The translations under genes were made by a program, and so were the position numbers. The notes under the pieces are model-generated. The model saw nothing but the letters and a program-made list of their open reading frames with translations, did not search any database and had not been told where the DNA came from. A stretch of DNA of 15,515 nt from Betaproteobacteria bacterium (GTDB taxonomy: Bacteria; Pseudomonadota; Gammaproteobacteria; Burkholderiales; Burkholderiaceae), in the NCBI GenBank assembly GCA_947468785.1, contig CANIMS010000013.1, forward strand, positions 1 to 15,515, written 5' to 3'. Below, piece after piece: positions 8,880-15,514 of this stretch. The first letter of the stretch is position 1. Each line of letters begins with the position of its first letter.

Positions 8880-8895
8880 GAGAACCATTCTCAAT
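8877..8895. promoter_or_regulatory. Fur-type operator, box 2
   Basis: ATTGAGAA-CCA-TTCTCAAT is an inverted repeat with 8-base arms, and the core TGAGAACCATTCTCA fits the 7-1-7 Fur pattern with one mismatched pair. Its centre (8886) is 30 bases from the centre of box 1, close to three helical turns, so two Fur dimers could bind on the same face of the DNA. Confidence 0.82.
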
Positions 8896-8923
8896 TACTT
8901 TTACCAACCACTTCACACACATC

Positions 8924-9838
8924 ATGAAATTCACTATCAAAAAAATTATTGCCTATGTCTTTTGCATTGCCACTGTTCTTCACATGTCATTCGCTTGCGC
9001 GGGTGAAGGTGTCTTTGGCTGGATCTACACCCTAGATCTTCAACCCAAAGGAAGCTTAGAGTTTGAGCAGCGCTTACAACTCAATCAACAACAAGCTGCG
9101 GGTACCTATGAAGCATGGACAGCTAGAACCGAACTAGAGTACGGCCTGACCAATGATTTACAAATTGCAGGCTATATCAACTCCTACTACACCAATGCCA
9201 GTCAGAACTACACCAATCCGGAAGCGTGCGGCGACTCAGCATCTTGTACCGCTGGTTATGGAGTCCCGGAAAGCCATGACCCAGAAAGCCCTTATAGAAA
9301 AAGTGGCATTGAAGGCGGTTCATTAGAGGCGATTTATCGCATTACTAATCCGGTCACATCACCGGTAGGCGTTGGACTGTATTTGGAGCCGACGATCGGT
9401 AGAAGCAAAAATGAAATTGCGGCACGTCTTTTACTGCAATCAAACTTTATCGATGACCGACTGATCTTGGCGGGCAATGTCGTAGTGGCTAATGAGCAAT
9501 TAAAGTTTGTAGGAAACGGCAATGTTCCTGAATCCATGTTGGATATTCTGCTGGGGGCTAGTTATCGATTTGCGCCCAAATGGTCTGCAGGTGTAGAGGC
9601 ACGCTTTCATAATGACTACTCCAGCTATAACCTTCAGAACCAAGTTCAAAAAGCAACTTTTGTAGGTCCGAATGTGCACTACGCCACTAAAGATTGGTGG
9701 GTAACTGGTGCTTGGCGCTATCAACTTAAAGGCAATACCTGCATGGGCGACGGTACTGCCGAGTGCTCCAATGCGCGCGTTTGGGATAGTCATTCCGTAA
9801 ACGAGTTCATTGTCAAAGTCGGATTTCCGCTGAGCTAA
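8924..9838 (+). CDS. DUF6662-like outer-membrane beta-barrel protein, first gene of the Fur-controlled operon
   Basis: This is a 304-residue exported protein. Residues 1-26 form a signal peptide (MKFTIKKIIAYVFCIATVLHMSFACA, cleavage before GEG). The rest is rich in alternating aromatic and polar strands typical of outer-membrane barrels, such as EAWTARTELEYGLTNDLQIAGYINSYY and FAPKWSAGVEARFHND. The opening GEGVFGWIYTLDLQPKGSLEFEQ matches what I recall of DUF6662. Two short cysteine pairs lie in likely external loops (Cys102/Cys108, CGDSASC, and the CMGDGTAEC segment near the end). No function is established for the family. Its place directly behind two Fur boxes, and 16 bases before a flavoprotein gene, suggests a role at the cell surface in iron-linked redox or uptake. 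No TonB box or plug domain is seen, so it is not a classical siderophore receptor. Confidence 0.75.
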   Translation: MKFTIKKIIAYVFCIATVLHMSFACAGEGVFGWIYTLDLQPKGSLEFEQRLQLNQQQAAGTYEAWTARTELEYGLTNDLQIAGYINSYYTNASQNYTNPEACGDSASCTAGYGVPESHDPESPYRKSGIEGGSLEAIYRITNPVTSPVGVGLYLEPTIGRSKNEIAARLLLQSNFIDDRLILAGNVVVANEQLKFVGNGNVPESMLDILLGASYRFAPKWSAGVEARFHNDYSSYNLQNQVQKATFVGPNVHYATKDWWVTGAWRYQLKGNTCMGDGTAECSNARVWDSHSVNEFIVKVGFPLS

Positions 9839-9857
9839 GAGCTAGTAGGAATTCATG

Positions 9858-10400
9858 ATGAACTGGAATCCACATCCTCTCGCCATTATTGGGTTGGCAA
9901 TGATCAGTGCACCGATGATTGCCCAAGCCAAAATTTATGCCTCTGTAGAGCAAGCTCAAAAAGTCTTATTACCCAATAAGCAACTTCATAAAACACCCAT
10001 TCTGATTACTGATGAACTGCAGGAAAAAATGCGCGTCGCCTCCAGCATCCGCCATCCATTCCAAGGGAATCGAATCTGGAAAGCAAATGATGGTAGCTGG
10101 TTTGTAGTAGACGAAGTAGTGGGTAAACATGAAATGATTAGCTATGCAGTAGGCCTCAGTCCTACTGGCAGCATCATTGGAATCGAAATCTTAGAGTACG
10201 TGGAATCTTATGGCTATGAAGTATCAGAGGCTCAGTGGCGAAATCAATTTGTAGGGAAGAGCGCTAAAGATCCTATTAAATTAAATCAAGACATTCAAAA
10301 TATTGGGGGTGCCACCCTCTCTTGTAAGCATATTGCGGATGGCGTTAAGAGAGTGGCGGTTTTGTATGAGCTGGTACTTAAAAGTCAGCAAAGTAAATGA
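9858..10400 (+). CDS. Exported FMN-binding protein, probable ApbE flavinylation substrate
   Basis: Counting from the upstream ATG at 9855, this is a 181-residue protein. Residues 1-25 form a signal peptide (AIIGLAMISAPMIAQA|K), so it acts in the periplasm. The FMN-binding domain spans about 75-176. Its end carries QDIQNIGGATLSCKHIADGVKR, where GGAT (151-154) corresponds to the (S/T)GAT motif on which ApbE places FMN through a phosphoester to the threonine (Thr154). The block YGYEVSEAQWRNQFVGKSAKDPIKL is also typical of this subfamily. Starts at 9855 and 9858 are both possible; AGGA at 9847-9850 is better spaced for the second. The next gene, overlapping by ATGA, is an ApbE transferase, which strongly supports covalent flavinylation. 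The likely role is a one- or two-electron carrier between the inner membrane and the outer envelope. Confidence 0.87.
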   Translation: MNWNPHPLAIIGLAMISAPMIAQAKIYASVEQAQKVLLPNKQLHKTPILITDELQEKMRVASSIRHPFQGNRIWKANDGSWFVVDEVVGKHEMISYAVGLSPTGSIIGIEILEYVESYGYEVSEAQWRNQFVGKSAKDPIKLNQDIQNIGGATLSCKHIADGVKRVAVLYELVLKSQQSK

Positions 10401-11218
10401 AACGCTGTAGACCTCTTCTTGGCACCTTTGTTGAGGTTACCGTTCCAGAAGAAAATAGTGAAGCGGCAATCAATTGCGCTTTTAGTGAGATTGAAAAAGT
10501 TCAAAACTTGATGAGCTTTCATGATCCTCACAGCATGCTGTCTAAGATCAATCGTCGAGCGCATCTGGGTCCTGTCAAAGTTGATGCGTGGACCGCTCAA
10601 ATATTAACAATTGCCCAAGATATCCACGCGCATTCAGGTGGATTATTTAATTGCGGGGTTGGACATCGCCTCATTGCTTCAGGTTTATTACCAAATACTC
10701 TTAACTTCCATCAGCATGATTTTGGCGGAATTGAAGATCTTTACTTCATCGATCAAGAGACAGTCAGATCACTACGACCACTCTGCTTAGATCTTGGCGG
10801 CATCGCCAAGGGCTTTGCCGTAGATGTAGCCATCAATGTCTTAATCAAGGAAGGAATTGATTCTGGCATTGTCAATGCGGGCGGAGATTTACGAGTCATC
10901 GGAGATCTTCCCCAGACTATTTATCTTCGGAACCCTCAAGCCCCAAGCCAGTTGTTTGAGATCGGAACTCTATCAAATGGAGCAATTGCCACCAGCGGCT
11001 TGTATTTTTCTGCTAGGGATAAACACAGCAGTCACATTATTCATCCCTTCAAGAAAACAGCATTCGATAATGAAGAGCTTTGTCTGGAGTCGTATTCCAT
11101 CTTAGCAAACGAATGTGTATATGCCGATGCACTAACGAAGGTATTGGCACTATCTCAGAATCAACACCACCCTTGTTTTGCACATTACTCTGCTCAAGCT
11201 ATCAGGATTTCCGCATGA
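10397..11218 (+). CDS. apbE: FAD:protein FMN transferase (ApbE family), short form without signal peptide
   Basis: ApbE splits FAD and attaches FMN covalently to threonine in target proteins, here presumably the product of the preceding gene. The 273 residues begin MKRCRPLLGTFVEVTVP, the usual start of the domain, with no signal peptide or lipobox. Family blocks follow: SFHDPHSMLSKINRRA (40-55), the FAD-binding LDLGGIAKGFAVD (131-143), NAGGDLRVIGD (160-170), ATSGLYF (198-204) and the magnesium-site ADALTK (243-248). The usual HIIDPxTG motif reads HIIHPFKK (213-220), with His in place of the conserved Asp. The start overlaps the upstream stop (ATGA 10397-10400) and the end overlaps the next start in the same way, so translation is probably coupled. 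Location is uncertain: the substrate is exported, but this protein has no visible export signal. Confidence 0.92.
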   Translation: MKRCRPLLGTFVEVTVPEENSEAAINCAFSEIEKVQNLMSFHDPHSMLSKINRRAHLGPVKVDAWTAQILTIAQDIHAHSGGLFNCGVGHRLIASGLLPNTLNFHQHDFGGIEDLYFIDQETVRSLRPLCLDLGGIAKGFAVDVAINVLIKEGIDSGIVNAGGDLRVIGDLPQTIYLRNPQAPSQLFEIGTLSNGAIATSGLYFSARDKHSSHIIHPFKKTAFDNEELCLESYSILANECVYADALTKVLALSQNQHHPCFAHYSAQAIRISA

Positions 11219-11640
11219 GCCGTCTTGGAAAAATGCCTCCTTGGCAAAAATTCTTTGTTACTGGCGGCATGCTTAGCTGCTCCATCACAGGCATCATCTA
11301 TTTACTTGGCCATGAGTTTCGTATTGAGCCTAGCTTCCTGGGTAATCACAAGATACTGGCAATTCATGGACTCACTGCCATGATTGCAAGCATTGCTTTA
11401 GGCTCAGTATTGCCATTTCATCTCAAAGCGGGGTATCAATCGGCCAGAAAATGGCTGAGTGGGTTTACACAACTCGGCTTTCTTATAGCTCTATTGATAA
11501 CCGGCGGTTTGCTCTACTACGGGCCTGCAGAAATCCGTGACACTACTATCAGGCTTCACTGGGTAATGGGATTACTCTTTTTTCTGATCTTTATTTTTCA
11601 CTGCCTCATTCAATTTGGCAGATCTAAGGTCAGAGTATAA
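11215..11640 (+). CDS. Four-helix histidine-rich membrane protein, possible b-type cytochrome
   Basis: This is a 141-residue inner-membrane protein with four hydrophobic segments (about 13-31, 47-66, 86-102 and 114-133). Histidines lie at 33, 45, 51, 69, 115 and 129. His51 and His69 frame helix 2, and His115 and His129 frame helix 4 with a 14-residue gap, an arrangement that could hold one or two b hemes as in small four-helix cytochromes such as DUF4405-type or PepSY-associated proteins. I could not assign a named family. The frame is open back to 11080, but ATG 11215 overlaps the apbE stop (ATGA) and has AGGA about eight bases upstream, so it is the clear start. As last gene of the Fur-controlled operon it would feed quinone-pool electrons to the periplasmic flavoprotein. 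Confidence 0.75.
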   Translation: MSRLGKMPPWQKFFVTGGMLSCSITGIIYLLGHEFRIEPSFLGNHKILAIHGLTAMIASIALGSVLPFHLKAGYQSARKWLSGFTQLGFLIALLITGGLLYYGPAEIRDTTIRLHWVMGLLFFLIFIFHCLIQFGRSKVRV

Positions 11641-11663
11641 AAAGAGTTGAATCTTTCGGATCA

Positions 11664-11981
11664 TCATTTCTTACAGTAGTGCTTATAAAGCAGACCCATC
11701 ACTGCCACTGCCACCTGACTTGCAAGCGAGTAGTAGATTTGCTTACCCTCTCTGCGAGTCTTGACTAATTTTTCTTTACGCAATACGGTCAATTGCTGAG
11801 AGAGCGTTGGCTGATGTAAATCCAATGCTGCCTCTAGCTCGCTTACACATTTTTCGCTTTGCGCAATCTCACATAGCAGCATCATGCGATCACGGTTTGA
11901 AAGTACTTTCATGAGTTTGCAAGCATCATCTGCTGATGCCTGCATTTTTTTCAACTCAGATTTTGAAATCGCGATGTTCAT
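11664..11981 (-). CDS. bigR: ArsR-family repressor, BigR/SqrR-like persulfide sensor
   Basis: This is a 105-residue winged helix-turn-helix dimeric repressor. The recognition region is about 46-86 (VSELEAALDLHQPTLSQQLTVLRKEKLVKTRREGKQIYYSL). It lacks the arsenic CVC motif of ArsR. Cysteines lie at 21, 37, 45 and 103. Cys37 (in MMLLCEIA) and Cys103 (HYC near the end) are 66 residues apart, the same spacing as the Cys41/Cys107 pair that forms a tetrasulfide bridge in SqrR. It should therefore release DNA when reactive sulfur species rise. The ATG lies one base after the stop of the upstream persulfide dioxygenase gene, so the two are co-transcribed. The AT-rich region at 12880-12925 is the likely operator for itself and for the divergent exporter. 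The gene symbol is by analogy. Confidence 0.85.
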   Translation of the reverse strand: MNIAISKSELKKMQASADDACKLMKVLSNRDRMMLLCEIAQSEKCVSELEAALDLHQPTLSQQLTVLRKEKLVKTRREGKQIYYSLASQVAVAVMGLLYKHYCKK

Positions 11982-11982
11982 A

Positions 11983-12855
11983 TTAGAGAATATTGAGTGG
12001 AATTTTGAGATAAGACTTGCCGTTACTCTCTGATTCAGGGAAATGGCCTGCCCGTATATTGACCTGAATTGACGGCAAAATTAAGGTGGGCATTTGTAAA
12101 GTCTTGTCGCGCTTGGTACGCATTTGTACAAATTGCTCCTCACTAATGCCATCATGCACATGAATATTGCTCGATTTTTCTGCTTCAACAGTGGTGAAAC
12201 ATTCGGGAGCACGTCCGTTTGGTGGATAGTCATGACACATATATAGCTTGGTTTGCTTAGGGTATGACAAGATTTTTTGTACCGACTGGTAGAGCGTTCT
12301 AGCATTACCACCTGGAAAATCACAACGCGCTGTTCCAACATCAGGCATAAATAAAGTATCTCCAACAAATAGTGCATCACCAATCTCATAAGCCATGCAT
12401 GCTGGGGTATGCCCTGGCACATAAAGCGCTTTTAAAGAGAGTTCACCAAAGCCAAGGGTTTCTTCATCCTTTAAGAGATGATCAAATTGCGAGCCATCCA
12501 CTGCAAAATCTTTATCTAAATTAAATACGCCCTTAAAGACGCTTTGCACACTTGCAATGTGATTACCAATCACCAACTTACCGCCTAATTTTTCTTGAAG
12601 ATAGGGTGCGGCCGTTAAATGATCTGCATGGGCATGTGTTTCCAAAATCCAAGTAAGCTTTAGTTCTTCACTCTGAATAAACTGAATCACTTCATCTGCA
12701 GAACGAGTGCTGGTTCGACCAGACTTAGGGTCATAATTCAGAACCGAATCTATGACAATACAAGGGCTGCCTTTGCCACCAGACACCACATAGGTGTAAG
12801 TCCACGTTTCCGCATCGAAGAACGCTTTAATTTCTGCCTTCACTTTTGAGTTCAC
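11983..12855 (-). CDS. blh: Metallo-beta-lactamase-fold persulfide dioxygenase (Blh / ETHE1-like)
   Basis: This enzyme oxidises glutathione persulfide to sulfite using a mononuclear iron centre, detoxifying sulfide. The 290 residues show the metal motif THAHADHL (73-80; His74, His76, Asp78, His79), then VPGHTPACMAY (His149), FVGDTLFMPDVGTARCDFPGG (Asp166) and MCHDYPPNG (His208). The ARCDFPGG block is characteristic of the persulfide dioxygenase group rather than glyoxalase II. The start is GTG at 12855 with AAGG five bases upstream. Only one base separates its stop from the ATG of the repressor. A TauE exporter diverges from it, matching known bigR regulons in which Blh makes sulfite and the exporter removes it. 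Confidence 0.88.
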   Translation of the reverse strand: MNSKVKAEIKAFFDAETWTYTYVVSGGKGSPCIVIDSVLNYDPKSGRTSTRSADEVIQFIQSEELKLTWILETHAHADHLTAAPYLQEKLGGKLVIGNHIASVQSVFKGVFNLDKDFAVDGSQFDHLLKDEETLGFGELSLKALYVPGHTPACMAYEIGDALFVGDTLFMPDVGTARCDFPGGNARTLYQSVQKILSYPKQTKLYMCHDYPPNGRAPECFTTVEAEKSSNIHVHDGISEEQFVQMRTKRDKTLQMPTLILPSIQVNIRAGHFPESESNGKSYLKIPLNIL

Positions 12856-12888
12856 AATAGCCTTTCAGAGCAACTTAGGAGAAGATTA

Positions 12889-12921
12889 TTAATATATATT
12901 ATTATATAATATCTTAATATA
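12889..12921. promoter_or_regulatory. AT-only operator region between persulfide dioxygenase and TauE genes
   Basis: The 78-base divergent spacer contains a perfect 12-base palindrome, TATTATATAATA (12900-12911), flanked by two direct copies of TTAATATA (12889-12896 and 12914-12921) 25 bases apart. Of the 33 bases only one is C or G. BigR-type repressors bind AT-rich dyads between their target genes, so this is the expected operator and also the likely site of both -10 elements. The exact protected bases cannot be read from sequence alone. Confidence 0.6.
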
Positions 12922-12933
12922 AAATAAATTGCA

Positions 12934-13749
12934 ATGGACTACTCACTATTAATCGCCCCCGCCTTGGGTGTCTTCGTAGGACTCCTCATGGGCCTTACTG
13001 GAGCTGGGGGAGGAATCCTATCGGTACCCCTTCTAGTATTCGCACTTCACCTGAAGGTAGCAGAAGCGGCTCCTATTGCACTTTCTGCCATTGCGATAGC
13101 TGCAGGCGTTGGCGCACTCCTGGGCCACAAAAACAAAATATTGAGATATAGAGCTGCGATTTTTATGGCGCTTTTTGGCCTGCTGATCTCCCCTGTGGGC
13201 CTATGGTTAGCGCAGCGCATACCCAATCACCCACTTCTCATTCTGTTTAGTTGCACCCTGTTTTATGTGTCGATCCGTTTATATCTAGAAGCTCGTCATG
13301 AAATCTTAGGAATTGAGCCAAAAGCCCAACTACCACCTCCATGCCTACTCAATGCGCAGCATGGAAAATTGGATTGGAATATCCCTTGTGCAAGAGCGCT
13401 CATGTTTTCAGGGGGACTGGCAGGATTTTTATCAGGCCTACTTGGCGTGGGTGGCGGCTTCATTATTGTTCCCGCATTAAAGCGCTATACCGATCTTCCG
13501 ATTCAATCGATTGTTGCCACCTCTTTAGGTGTGCTTGCAATCATCTCCAGTGGCAGCGCCATTGTGGCTGCAGCAAGTGGCAATCTCAACCTTAGCATCG
13601 CTATTCCATTCTCATTAGGGGCTTTAGTAGGCTTATTAGCTGGAAGAGCTTTTGGTAAAAAGATGAGTGGCCCCAGATTGCAACAAATCTTTGCCATACT
13701 CACTTTCGGAGTAGCCATTAGTCTAATGTTAAAGGGGCTGGCAAATTGA
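12934..13749 (+). CDS. TauE/SafE-family sulfite exporter
   Basis: This is a 271-residue inner-membrane protein with the internal duplication of the TauE/SafE family. The glycine-rich motif GLTGAGGGILSVPLL (20-34) recurs as GFLSGLLGVGGGFIIVPAL (164-182), each at the start of a four-helix half. A hydrophilic loop of about 40 residues (118-155) joins the halves. It probably exports sulfite or another organosulfonate or sulfur anion. The divergent partner is a persulfide dioxygenase, whose product is sulfite, which makes sulfite the best guess. The ATG has no Shine-Dalgarno; the leader is AT-rich and may be read with little structure. It should share the operator at 12889-12921 and be induced by sulfide. 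Confidence 0.88.
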   Translation: MDYSLLIAPALGVFVGLLMGLTGAGGGILSVPLLVFALHLKVAEAAPIALSAIAIAAGVGALLGHKNKILRYRAAIFMALFGLLISPVGLWLAQRIPNHPLLILFSCTLFYVSIRLYLEARHEILGIEPKAQLPPPCLLNAQHGKLDWNIPCARALMFSGGLAGFLSGLLGVGGGFIIVPALKRYTDLPIQSIVATSLGVLAIISSGSAIVAAASGNLNLSIAIPFSLGALVGLLAGRAFGKKMSGPRLQQIFAILTFGVAISLMLKGLAN

Positions 13750-13755
13750 TTTGCC
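13740..13755. other. Small hairpin over the TauE stop codon
   Basis: GGCAAAT-TG-ATTTGCC is a perfect inverted repeat spanning the TGA of the exporter gene, between two convergent genes. It could serve as a weak bidirectional terminator, but neither side has a T tract. Confidence 0.35.
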
Positions 13756-13765
13756 TTGAGATGCT

Positions 13766-15400
13766 CTAGCTCTTGCTGCTCTTTATCAACAATTCTGCAG
13801 CACGCTGAGCAATCATCATCGTTGGGGCTGCCGTATTACCTGAGGTAATCGTGGGCATTGCAGAAGCATCGACTACCCGTAAATGATGTATTCCCCTCAC
13901 GCGCAACTCAGAATCTAAAACTGCCATAGGATCTTCAGCACGCCCCATCTTACAAGTCCCCACTGGATGAAAAATGGTCGTCCCAATATCACCTGCTGCT
14001 TTTATTAAATCGTCATCAGATTGATATTGCACACCAGGTTTGTATTCTTCTGGAGCGTATGGTTTCAGAGCATCAGTCTGAACAATTTTGCGAGTCAATC
14101 TTAATGATTCAGCCGCAACTCTACGGTCTTCAGGGGTAGAGAGATAATTTGGATTAATTAGGGGTGGCGCTTCTGGATCTAGGGAGTTGATATGGACACT
14201 TCCACGCGATGTGGGTCTGATATTGCAAACGCTGGCCGTAAATGCATTGAAAGAATGCAAATCATCACCAAACTTTTCTAGCGATAAAGGTTGAACGTGG
14301 TATTCCACGTTGGCGCGCACTTGATCTGGCGAGCTATAAGCAAAAGCACCCAACTGAGATGGCGCCATGGACATCGGTCCTGAACGCTTCAGTAAATACT
14401 CTAAGCCAATCATCATCTTGCCCCACAGAGTATTGGCCTTGGTATTTAAAGTCTGAATTCCACTCACTTTATAAATCATTCGCAATTGCAAATGATCTTG
14501 AAGATTCTCACCAACCCCAGGAAGATCTTGTATCACTGGAATACCTAAGGTATTCAAATGGGCAGCAGAACCGATGCCCGATCGCTCTAAAATTTGTACA
14601 CTGCCGATTGCCCCAGCACAGAGCAGCACCTCACCGCCCTGCTCAATCGCACAAAGTGCCTCTGTATTCAAACCATTCTTGACATACTCCACACCAAAAC
14701 AATTTTTAGTAGTCCTATCAATTTTGAGTTTTGTCACCATAGCTTCAGTGATCACGGTAAGGTTGGGACGTTTACTGGCCTCATCTAAAAATGCTTTTGA
14801 GGTATTGAGCCTCCAGCCAGCACGTTGACTAACATCAAAGTAACCCACCCCGAAGTTATCGCCCTGATTAAAGTCATCTGATGCTGGGATGCCAGCCTCT
14901 ACCGCTGCCTCCCTAAACTTATCCATGATGGGCCAGCGTAAGCGCTGCTTTGAAACAGTCCACTCACCACCTTTGCCATGCCACTCATTAGCATCGCTGT
15001 GATAATCCTCGAACTGCTTATAACGCTTTAAAGCATTTTCCCAAGACCACGAATCATCACCCGTTGCATTGACCCATGACTCATAGTCGCCAACTTGGCC
15101 GCGCATATAAATCATGCCGTTAATGGAAGAGCAGCCACCCAAGACCCTACCGCGTGGATATATCAAGGAGCGGCCATTCAAACCAGTTTCATTTACGGTC
15201 TTAAAACACCAATCCGTCCTAGGATTGTCAATACAGTAAAGGTAGCCAACTGGAATATGAATCCAGATGTAGTTGTCGCTCTTTCCCGCTTCAATTAATA
15301 AGATCCGCTTAGCGGGATTTTCAGATAAACGTTTGGCCAGCATGCAGCCAGCGCTACCTGCCCCAATAATGATGTAGTCGTATGTGTTAGCCAAGGTCAT
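13766..15400 (-). CDS. GMC-family FAD-dependent oxidoreductase (choline dehydrogenase-like alcohol dehydrogenase)
   Basis: This cytoplasmic or membrane-associated flavoenzyme oxidises a primary alcohol to an aldehyde. The 544 residues are a usual length for the choline dehydrogenase branch. The FAD-binding Rossmann motif is YDYIIIGAGSAGCMLAKRL (7-25), ending with Glu37 in LLIEAG. GMC signature 1 is PRGRVLGGCSSINGMIYMRG (82-101) and signature 2 GAIGSVQILERSGIG (263-277). The C-terminal active site has His478 in FHPVGTCKMG and the second catalytic position Asn522 in SGNTAAPTMMIAQRAAE. The Asn at the second position is common in this family. The substrate cannot be read: no betaine aldehyde dehydrogenase or choline uptake gene lies in the window. 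The start at 15400 has only a weak AGAAG directly before it. A palindromic operator candidate lies about 100 bases upstream. Confidence 0.9.
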   Translation of the reverse strand: MTLANTYDYIIIGAGSAGCMLAKRLSENPAKRILLIEAGKSDNYIWIHIPVGYLYCIDNPRTDWCFKTVNETGLNGRSLIYPRGRVLGGCSSINGMIYMRGQVGDYESWVNATGDDSWSWENALKRYKQFEDYHSDANEWHGKGGEWTVSKQRLRWPIMDKFREAAVEAGIPASDDFNQGDNFGVGYFDVSQRAGWRLNTSKAFLDEASKRPNLTVITEAMVTKLKIDRTTKNCFGVEYVKNGLNTEALCAIEQGGEVLLCAGAIGSVQILERSGIGSAAHLNTLGIPVIQDLPGVGENLQDHLQLRMIYKVSGIQTLNTKANTLWGKMMIGLEYLLKRSGPMSMAPSQLGAFAYSSPDQVRANVEYHVQPLSLEKFGDDLHSFNAFTASVCNIRPTSRGSVHINSLDPEAPPLINPNYLSTPEDRRVAAESLRLTRKIVQTDALKPYAPEEYKPGVQYQSDDDLIKAAGDIGTTIFHPVGTCKMGRAEDPMAVLDSELRVRGIHHLRVVDASAMPTITSGNTAAPTMMIAQRAAELLIKSSKS

Positions 15401-15486
15401 CTTCTAACTAGCAAGGATTAATGGCTCCCATTATTTACCAATATAAAAATTCAGGTATTTCTTGTTACTTTTGATGATTTGTTATA

Positions 15487-15514
15487 AGATCATTATTGAT
15501 CTAATATTAGATCA
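15487..15514. promoter_or_regulatory. Palindromic operator candidate with three half-sites
   Basis: TGATCTAATATTAGATCA (15497-15514) is a perfect 18-base palindrome. A further AGATCA at 15487-15492 forms a second dyad, AGATCA-ttat-TGATCT, with its left half. The three half-sites sit 97-114 bases upstream of the GMC oxidoreductase start, right at the window edge. This is the form of a dimeric regulator binding site, for example a GntR-type one, but the regulator is unknown and the site may serve a gene outside the window. Confidence 0.55.

Noticed and set aside
8924..9838. Outer-membrane protein as a TonB-dependent siderophore receptor
   Set aside because: At 304 residues it is less than half the usual size and shows no TonB box or plug domain.
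11080..11214. N-terminal extension of the four-helix membrane protein into apbE
   Set aside because: It would overlap apbE by more than 130 bases; the ATGA overlap at 11215 with AGGA upstream is the better start.
11641..11656. AAAGA/TCTTT repeat as a terminator for the Fur-controlled operon
   Set aside because: Only five weak base pairs with no T tract.
12081..12422. 113-codon minus-strand open frame inside the persulfide dioxygenase gene
   Set aside because: It is an alternative frame of a gene with complete metal-binding motifs.
14359..14828. Plus-strand open frames opposite the GMC oxidoreductase
   Set aside because: They lie within intact GMC coding sequence and resemble no protein family.
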